From positions 1 to 6,923 of the forward strand of contig JAAXUL010000425.1 in assembly GCA_013336035.1 (NCBI GenBank): 6,923 nucleotides of DNA. The letters are read 5' to 3'. Below the pieces are notes generated by a model. That model was not told the DNA's origin, made no database searches, and saw nothing but the letters and a program-made list of their open reading frames with translations. Both the position numbers and the translations under genes were made by a program. This stretch comes from Chloroflexales bacterium (GTDB lineage: Bacteria; Chloroflexota; Chloroflexia; Chloroflexales; Chloroflexaceae). Below, piece by piece: positions 1 through 4,717 of the stretch (within the stretch, counting starts at the first letter, position 1; each line of letters opens with the position of its first letter).

Positions 1-684
1 CTGGGCCACGCTCGCACGGGCCTGCGCGGTGGGCGCGCCGGCCTCGAGCAGGGCGTCGGCGGCCTCGAGCCGCAGGGTGATCGCGGCGAGGCCCTGGGCC
101 AGAGTGTCGTGGAGCTCGCGGGCGAGCCGGTTGCGCTCCTCGAGGGCGCCCAGCGCGGCGCTGCGGCCGAAGAGGCGGGCGCGCTCGACGGCGATGCCCA
201 GCAGGTCGCCCACGGTGTAGAGCAGGCGCAGCTCCTCGGGGGCGAGGCTCTGCCAGTCGGGGCTGGCGACGTTGAGCACGCCGAGGGGGCGCCCGTGGGC
301 ATAGAGTGGCACGCTGGCGTGGAAGCGCAGGCCCTCGGTGCCCTCGACCAGGCCTTTCAGGCGCGTGCAGGTGATGATGCTGATGTTGGCGGCGCCGCCC
401 ATCGCGCCGGCGCGGAAGGTGTCGAGGCAGTAGCAGCTGCCGCACATGCGCTCGGGGGCCTCGGCCAGGGCCGGGGGCAGGTTGCGGCTGGCCGCCAGGG
501 TCGCCTCGCCCGCCTCGTCGAGCAGCCAGACCCAGCCGGTGCGCAGGCCGCAGAGGCTGGCGACGTGGGCCAGGGCCGTCTCGAGGGCCCGCCCCAGATC
601 GATCTCGCGGTTCAGCGCCGCCGCGATCGTGTTCAGGATCGAGAGCTCGCGGCTGCGGCGCGCAAGAGAGTCCTGGTCTTCCAT
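1..684 (-). CDS. GAF-domain sensor histidine kinase (NarX/LiaS-like), C-terminus cut by window edge
   Basis: Cytoplasmic two-component sensor kinase; the visible part is the first 228 residues and the frame stays open to base 1. Residues about 14-170 form a GAF domain, with the family-like stretches WVWLLDEAG (51-59) and HASVPLYAHGRPLGVLNVAS (122-141). Residues about 179-215 are the HisKA_3 dimerisation helix, EERNRLARELHDTLAQGLAA, with His192 as the expected phosphoacceptor. The ATP-binding HATPase_c domain must lie beyond the left edge. No membrane segment or signal peptide is seen, so it probably senses a cytoplasmic signal. The GAF domain carries Cys81, Cys84 and Cys86 (CGSCYC) plus Cys106, a possible metal or Fe-S site. 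The ATG at 684 gives the N-terminus usual for such kinases (RSRELSILNTIAAALN); no Shine-Dalgarno precedes it. A LuxR/NarL-type response regulator is the expected partner, but it is outside the window. The family call is strong; the signal is unknown. Confidence 0.93.
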   Translation of the reverse strand, partial: MEDQDSLARRSRELSILNTIAAALNREIDLGRALETALAHVASLCGLRTGWVWLLDEAGEATLAASRNLPPALAEAPERMCGSCYCLDTFRAGAMGGAANISIITCTRLKGLVEGTEGLRFHASVPLYAHGRPLGVLNVASPDWQSLAPEELRLLYTVGDLLGIAVERARLFGRSAALGALEERNRLARELHDTLAQGLAAITLRLEAADALLEAGAPTAQARASVAQ

Positions 685-695
685 GGGGTCAGTGT

Positions 696-701
696 AGCAT
701 A
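696..701 (-). promoter_or_regulatory. Possible -10 element for the sensor kinase gene (short-leader transcript)
   Basis: On the minus strand TATGCT lies 11 bases before the kinase ATG at 684. A transcript starting about 7 bases after it would have a leader of only a few bases, which fits the absence of a Shine-Dalgarno sequence. No -35 match was found at 16-18 bases upstream. This is a weak call from sequence alone. Confidence 0.25.
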
Positions 702-751
702 GGGGCAGGGGTGGGGCCCTATAGGATCGTGCCCTACATAGCTTGACAGCA

Positions 752-765
752 CGCGCTCTAGCGCG
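752..765. repeat. Short inverted repeat in the divergent intergenic region
   Basis: CGCGCT and AGCGCG form 6-base arms around a 2-base spacer (CT). It lies between the divergent kinase gene and the HAD/ATPase gene, 10 bases before a second dyad. It could be an operator half, but in DNA this GC-rich a 6-base dyad has modest weight. Confidence 0.3.
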
Positions 766-775
766 GGTCGTCAGC

Positions 776-792
776 TGGCACGCTTTGTGCCA
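776..792. promoter_or_regulatory. Operator-like inverted repeat, also resembling a sigma-54 -24/-12 element
   Basis: TGGCAC-GCTTT-GTGCCA is a perfect 6-base dyad with a 5-base centre, in the divergent region about 134 bases upstream of the HAD/ATPase start. Read on the plus strand, TGGCACG followed four bases later by GTGCC keeps the GG-N10-GC spacing of the sigma-54 consensus (TGGCACG-N4-TTGCW), with mismatches at two of the five -12 positions. Most Chloroflexota are not known to depend on sigma-54, so a repressor or activator dyad is the likelier reading. Function is inferred only. Confidence 0.3.
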
Positions 793-925
793 ATATACGC
801 AGCGCGAAGCCTTGGCGGCGTCGAGGCCGCCGTGGCGAGCTAGCACGACCTGGGCAAACGACCGCATGCCATGGGCACCGCGCACAGCCAGCAAACAGCA
901 ATCTGGCAAAGAAAGAGCGTGTTCG

Positions 926-2638
926 ATGCGCTACCTCGTGCTTGCAACTGATTACGACGGGACGCTGGCTCGCGACGGGCGGCTGGACGAGCCAACGATC
1001 AGTGCGCTTGAGCGGCTGCGCGCCAGCGGGCGGCAGATCTTCCTGGTGACAGGGCGCGAGCTCGACGATCTGCGCCGGGTCTGCCCGCGCCTCGATCTCT
1101 TCGAGCAGGTCGTGGCCGAGAACGGCGCGCTGCGCTATACGCCGGCCAACAACTGGGAGCAGGTGCTCGGCGAGGCGCCGCCGGAAACATTTGTCGCCGC
1201 GCTCCGCGCGCGGGGCGTCGCGCCGCTGTCAGTCGGGCGCTCGATCGTCGCCACATGGACTCCGCACGCGACCACGACGCTAGAGGTCATCCACTCGCTG
1301 GGCCTTGAGCTCCAGGTGATCTTTAACAAGGATGCGGTGATGGTGCTGCCCGCTGGTGTGAATAAGGCCAGCGGGCTGCAGGCGGCGCTCGCCGCGGCGA
1401 AGCTCTCGCCCCATAATGTCGTCGGCATCGGCGACGCCGAAAACGACCACGCCTTCCTCAGCCTGTGCGAGTGCGGCGTCGCCGTGGCGAATGCGCTGCC
1501 GATGCTCAAAGAGCGTGCCGACTGGGTGACGCGCGCCGAGCGGGGCGCTGGCGTGGCCGAGCTGATCGACGCGCTGCTGGCGAGCGATCTGGCCGAGCAC
1601 GATGCCAGGCTCCAGCGGTATTGGCTCCTGATCGGCACGGGGCCCGCTGACGCCGAGCGGCGCCTGAGCCCCTACGCCACGAACCTGCTCATCAGCGGCA
1701 GCTCGGGCAGCGGCAAATCGACCCTGGCAACCGCGCTGCTCGATCAGCTTGTGGGGCAGGAGTACCAGTGCTGCATCATCGACCCCGAGGGCGACTACGG
1801 CGCCTATGCGCAGGCGGCGGTGTTGGGCGACCCGAGCCACGAGCCGACCGTGGACGAGATCATCGCGCTGCTCACCAATCCCTCCCAGCATGTGGTCGTC
1901 AACCTGTTGGGCATCGCGCTAGAGCGCCGACCCAGCTTCTTCGCCCACCTGCTGCCGCGGCTCCAGGATCTGCGTCGGCGGACCGGCCGCCCCCACTGGA
2001 TTGTCGTGGACGAAGCGCACCACATGCTACACACAGACCGCGCCGCAAGCAGCATCCTACTGCCTCAACAGCCCTGGGGCATGCTCTATATCACGGTCCA
2101 CCCCGACCTGATGGCCCCAGCAGTCCTGTCCACGATCGACCACGTGGCCATTATCGGCGAGTCTCCGAATGCGACGCTCCAGGCCTTCTGCCATGCCGTC
2201 GGCGAAACGCCTCCGCAGGATAGCCCGTCGAGCCTAAGACAGGGCGAGGTGCTGTTCTGGCAGCGCGGCGCGGGAAACCAGCCCATGCGCCTGCGCAGCG
2301 CCCAGCCGACCTCCGAGCACCAGCGGCATATCCGGAAATATGCCGAAGGTGACATGCAGGACAACAGCTTCTACTTCCGGGGGCCGCAGGGGAAGCTGAA
2401 CCTGCGGGTGCAAAATCTGATGATGTTCTTGCAGATCGCCGACGGGGTGGACGATGACACATGGCAGTACCATCTCGTGAAGGGCGACTACGCGCGCTGG
2501 TTCAAGGATGCGGTGAAGGACAACGCGCTAGCACAGGAAGCGGCGCATATTGCCGCCGATACGGCACTGGACGCATACGAAAGCCGCGCGCGCATACGGG
2601 CCGCGATTGAGCGGCGGTACACCGCACCAGCGGTATAA
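926..2638 (+). CDS. HAD-IIB family hydrolase fused to a HerA/VirB4-like P-loop ATPase
   Basis: A 570-residue cytoplasmic protein of three parts. Residues 1-220 are a Cof/sucrose-phosphatase-type HAD phosphatase with all four motifs: DYDGT (Asp9 nucleophile, Asp11), VTGR (Thr42), Lys147 in GVNKASG, and GDAEND (Asp170, Asp174). Residues about 230-440 are a P-loop ATPase: Walker A GSSGSGKST (258-266), the HerA/VirB4-like IIDPEGDY (284-291), and Walker B IVVDEAH (359-365, Asp362-Glu363). Residues about 465-540 hold a separate domain with SFYFRGPQGKLNLR and HLVKGDYARWFKDAVKD, a pattern I associate with this fusion family; its role is unknown. The start is ATG 926 because HAD motif I begins nine residues later and the purine-rich GAAAGAG (911-917) sits 8 bases upstream. 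The same frame is open back to a TTG at 743, but that stretch has no protein-like character. All catalytic residues of both enzymes are intact. Substrate and cellular role are not known; coupling of ATPase state to phosphatase activity is a guess. Confidence 0.92.
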   Translation: MRYLVLATDYDGTLARDGRLDEPTISALERLRASGRQIFLVTGRELDDLRRVCPRLDLFEQVVAENGALRYTPANNWEQVLGEAPPETFVAALRARGVAPLSVGRSIVATWTPHATTTLEVIHSLGLELQVIFNKDAVMVLPAGVNKASGLQAALAAAKLSPHNVVGIGDAENDHAFLSLCECGVAVANALPMLKERADWVTRAERGAGVAELIDALLASDLAEHDARLQRYWLLIGTGPADAERRLSPYATNLLISGSSGSGKSTLATALLDQLVGQEYQCCIIDPEGDYGAYAQAAVLGDPSHEPTVDEIIALLTNPSQHVVVNLLGIALERRPSFFAHLLPRLQDLRRRTGRPHWIVVDEAHHMLHTDRAASSILLPQQPWGMLYITVHPDLMAPAVLSTIDHVAIIGESPNATLQAFCHAVGETPPQDSPSSLRQGEVLFWQRGAGNQPMRLRSAQPTSEHQRHIRKYAEGDMQDNSFYFRGPQGKLNLRVQNLMMFLQIADGVDDDTWQYHLVKGDYARWFKDAVKDNALAQEAAHIAADTALDAYESRARIRAAIERRYTAPAV

Positions 2639-2654
2639 GGCGGCGGTCGAGCAC

Positions 2655-2674
2655 GCGACATATCGCTGTGTCGC
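2655..2674 (+). terminator. Weak hairpin just after the HAD/ATPase gene
   Basis: GCGACA and TGTCGC form a 6-base stem with an 8-base loop, 16 bases after the TAA of the HAD/ATPase gene. No T-run follows, so it is at best a weak or factor-assisted terminator, or a 3' stabilising structure. Confidence 0.25.
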
Positions 2675-2756
2675 ACAAGCCCCTAGAGGAGAAGACGAGA
2701 CGATCACGAATTAGCCTGATGTCTTGGAACACTTTGTGCATGAGCACGAGTGTGTG

Positions 2757-2774
2757 GGCCTGGATAGGCCAGGC
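2757..2774 (+). repeat. Small dyad in the leader of the GlsB-family gene
   Basis: GGCCT-GGAT-AGGCC forms a 5-base stem (2757-2770). The overlapping pairing GCCTG (2758-2762) with CAGGC (2770-2774) is an alternative. It lies about 36 bases upstream of the start codon at 2810. The two mutually exclusive pairings could matter in the leader RNA, but the arms are short and no anti-Shine-Dalgarno pairing was found. Confidence 0.2.
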
Positions 2775-2799
2775 TCTCAACCACCGTAGGTTCTCCAAC

Positions 2800-2805
2800 G
2801 GAGGG
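2800..2805 (+). promoter_or_regulatory. Ribosome binding site of the GlsB-family gene
   Basis: GGAGGG lies 4 bases before the ATG at 2810 (5 from the core GGAGG). It is the strongest Shine-Dalgarno match on the plus strand in this window and fixes the start of the small membrane protein. Confidence 0.75.
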
Positions 2806-2809
2806 ATCA

Positions 2810-3085
2810 ATGATTAACTTTATCCTCTGGCTCCTGTTCGGCGCCCTCGTGGGCTGGCTGGCAAGCCTGGTGATGCGCACCGACGCACAGCAGGGCGCGG
2901 TGCTCAACATCGTGGTCGGCATCATCGGCGCGTTCCTCGGCGGCTTCCTCTTCAACCTGCTCGGCATCGGCGGCAGCTCGATCAACAACAACGACTTCAG
3001 CCTCAGCGCGCTGCTCGTCTCCTTTATCGGCGCCGTCGTGCTGCTCGGTATCGTCAACCTGTTCCGCCGCGGCACGGTGCGCTAG
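2810..3085 (+). CDS. GlsB/YeaQ/YmgE-family stress-response membrane protein
   Basis: A 91-residue, Gly-rich integral membrane protein of the transglycosylase-associated (PF04226-type) family. The name is historical: no catalytic activity is established, and members are linked to general stress responses. Three hydrophobic segments are visible at residues about 3-21, 29-52 and 64-84. The family-typical strings are GALVGWLASLVM (11-22), NIVVGIIGAFLGGFLF (33-48) and SFIGAVVLLGIVNLFRR (71-87), ending in a short basic tail. Full length is normal for the family (80-90 residues). The start is fixed by GGAGGG just upstream. It lies 171 bases after the HAD/ATPase gene and 93 bases before the FAD/Rieske oxidoreductase, all on the same strand. 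The spacing suggests it has its own promoter, but I could not identify one with confidence. Confidence 0.93.
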   Translation: MINFILWLLFGALVGWLASLVMRTDAQQGAVLNIVVGIIGAFLGGFLFNLLGIGGSSINNNDFSLSALLVSFIGAVVLLGIVNLFRRGTVR

Positions 3086-3121
3086 TAGCGGTCTCGCCCG
3101 AGCGACATATGATCGTATATC

Positions 3122-3157
3122 GCCCGCCTCCTCGCGGTAACTCGTTCGGGGGCGGGC
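3122..3157 (+). terminator. GC-rich hairpin between the GlsB-family and FAD/Rieske genes (terminator or leader structure)
   Basis: GCCCGCC (3122-3128) pairs perfectly with GGCGGGC (3151-3157). The stem extends inward by one G-U and two C-G pairs to 10 base pairs, with a 16-base loop. No T-run follows, so it is not a classical intrinsic terminator. It ends 11 bases before the Shine-Dalgarno of the next gene (3169), so it may instead shape translation initiation there or mark the 3' end of the GlsB-family transcript. Confidence 0.35.
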
Positions 3158-3168
3158 TCGCTATGAAT

Positions 3169-3172
3169 GGAG
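3169..3172 (+). promoter_or_regulatory. Ribosome binding site that favours GTG 3179 as the oxidoreductase start
   Basis: GGAG, continuing as GGAGAA, lies 6 bases before an in-frame GTG at 3179. The upstream in-frame ATG at 3167 overlaps this element and has only a G-run about 10 bases before it. The Shine-Dalgarno therefore supports GTG 3179. Confidence 0.5.
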
Positions 3173-3178
3173 AAACCT

Positions 3179-4717
3179 GTGCAGAGTCAGATCACGCCGA
3201 CCGCCTCAGTGTGGAGCACGAGCGCAGATATCCCCAGCTATGCTCCGCTGACCACGGATCTGCGCGTCAGGGTCGCGGTGGTGGGCGCGGGCATCGCCGG
3301 CCTCTCGACCGCCTACATGCTCGCCAAGCGCGGCTTCCAGGTCGCCGTCCTTGACGATGGGCCAATCGGCGGCGGCGACACCGGCAAGACCACCGCCCAG
3401 GTGACTTGCATAGTCGACAAGGGCTACGCCGAGACCGCGGAGCTGCGCGGTGAAGATGGCGCGCGCCTGACCGCCGAGAGCCATATGGCCGCCATCGACA
3501 CGATCGAGCGCATCGTCCGCGACGAGGCGATCGACTGCGACTTCGCCCGCATGGACGGCTACATCTTCCTCGCCTCCGGCGACACGCCGCGCACCCTCGT
3601 CGATGAGTTCGAGGCCGCCAAGGGCGCAGGCCTGCGCGATGTCGAGCTGCTCAGCGCCGGGGTGACGCTGAGCGATGTGCACCTCGGCCCAGCTCTGCGC
3701 TTCCCCCAGCAGGCCCACTTTCACCCGCTTAAGTACCTGGCCGGCCTCAGCCGCGCGATCGAGCGCATGGGCGGCCAGATCTTCTGTGGCACGCACATCA
3801 CCCGCGTGAACGCCGATGCGATCGTCACCCTCGAGACCACCGACGGCCCTGTGATCGGCGCCGACACGGTGGTGCTGGCGACCCACATGCCGATCAACGA
3901 CGCCCTCGGCTACTCGACGCGGATCCGCGCCGCCCTCACCTATGTGATCGGTCTCCACATCCCCAAGGGCAGCCTGCCGAACTTCCTGGCCTTTGACACG
4001 GCGGACCCCTATCACTACGTCCGCATCCAGGCTGAGGGAGATCACGATGTGCTGATCATCGGCGGCGAGGACCATAAGACGGGCCAGGCTGATGACATGG
4101 ATCAGCGCTACCTGCGCCTCGAGCGGTGGGCCCGCGCGTATTTTCCGATGGCTGGCGAGGTGCTCTACCGCTGGTCCGGTGAGGTGGCGAACTCTTTCGA
4201 CGGCCTGGCGCTGATCGGGCCCGATATAGTCTCGCCGCACGTCTACGTGATCACCGGCCAGACCGGGATCGGCATGACCCACAGCACGATCGGGGCCCTG
4301 ATCGTCGCCGACCAGATCGCCGACATCCCCAACCCCTGGGCAGAGCTCTACACGCCCATGCGCGCGCCGGCGCGCAGCCTCGGCGAGGTGGTGAGCGAAG
4401 GGCTGAACGTGCTATCGCAGTACACAGAGCTGCTCAAAGGCGGCGAGGTCGCCTCCGAGGCCGAGATCCCCGCCGGGAGCGGGGCCGTGGTCGGCTGGGG
4501 GCCGACGAAAGTGGCCGCGTACCGCGACGACCAGGGGGTGCTGCACCGCCGCTCGGCGCTCTGCACCCACCTTGGCTGTGTCGTGACCTGGAACGACTCT
4601 GCGAAGACCTGGGACTGCCCCTGCCACGGCTCGCGCTTCGACAGCTATGGCAAGGTCATCAATGGCCCCGCTCCTGCTGATCTTTCCCGGGCAGAGGGCG
4701 AGCGCGGGACTCGCTAG
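3179..4717 (+). CDS. FAD-dependent oxidoreductase (DAO type) with C-terminal Rieske [2Fe-2S] domain
   Basis: A 512-residue, probably cytoplasmic flavoprotein resembling YhfW-type fusions. Numbered from GTG 3179, residues about 30-375 are the DAO/FAD-binding domain with the dinucleotide motif VAVVGAGIAGLSTAYMLAKR. FAD contact is also suggested by VVLATHMPIN (231-240) and by VYVITGQTGIGMTHSTIGA near residues 355-373. Residues about 420-500 are a Rieske domain: CTHLGC (462-467) and CPCHGS (480-485). Cluster ligands are Cys462, His464, Cys480 and His483; Cys467 and Cys482 fit the disulfide pair of high-potential Rieske proteins. Substrate is unknown; electrons presumably pass between FAD and the [2Fe-2S] centre. 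After the conserved INGPAPADL the protein ends with SRAEGERGTR, a charged tail lacking the hydrophobic final strand I would expect. The stop lies inside the convergent metalloprotease gene. The alternative start ATG 3167 would add four residues. The family call is firm; the physiological role is not. Confidence 0.93.
   Translation: MQSQITPTASVWSTSADIPSYAPLTTDLRVRVAVVGAGIAGLSTAYMLAKRGFQVAVLDDGPIGGGDTGKTTAQVTCIVDKGYAETAELRGEDGARLTAESHMAAIDTIERIVRDEAIDCDFARMDGYIFLASGDTPRTLVDEFEAAKGAGLRDVELLSAGVTLSDVHLGPALRFPQQAHFHPLKYLAGLSRAIERMGGQIFCGTHITRVNADAIVTLETTDGPVIGADTVVLATHMPINDALGYSTRIRAALTYVIGLHIPKGSLPNFLAFDTADPYHYVRIQAEGDHDVLIIGGEDHKTGQADDMDQRYLRLERWARAYFPMAGEVLYRWSGEVANSFDGLALIGPDIVSPHVYVITGQTGIGMTHSTIGALIVADQIADIPNPWAELYTPMRAPARSLGEVVSEGLNVLSQYTELLKGGEVASEAEIPAGSGAVVGWGPTKVAAYRDDQGVLHRRSALCTHLGCVVTWNDSAKTWDCPCHGSRFDSYGKVINGPAPADLSRAEGERGTR

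Noticed and set aside
109..702. Plus-strand open frame of 197 codons opposite the sensor kinase
   Set aside because: Its translation is Ala/Gly/Gln-rich with no domain; the opposite strand encodes a clear GAF/HisKA_3 kinase. It is a high-GC shadow.
718..725. CCTATAGG palindrome in the divergent intergenic region
   Set aside because: An 8-base palindrome alone is expected by chance; no partner repeat or promoter spacing was found.
743..748. Perfect TTGACA -35 hexamer
   Set aside because: No -10-like hexamer occurs 16-18 bases downstream (about 765-772 is GC-rich), so it is probably chance.
743..925. In-frame N-terminal extension of the HAD/ATPase protein from a TTG at 743
   Set aside because: The 61 added residues look random and precede a HAD motif that normally starts within the first ten residues; there is no ribosome site at 743, and 926 has one.
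2726..2730. GGAAC resembling an ECF-sigma -35 upstream of the GlsB-family gene
   Set aside because: No matching -10 element was found 16-17 bases downstream.
3109..3354. Short open frame from ATG 3109 overlapping the start of the FAD/Rieske gene
   Set aside because: Most of it is out of frame with a strongly supported gene, it has no ribosome site, and the product is Arg/Gly-rich with no domain.
3206..4282. Minus-strand open frame of 358 codons opposite the FAD/Rieske gene
   Set aside because: No recognisable domain and His/Asp/Gly-biased composition; the plus strand has FAD and Rieske motifs.
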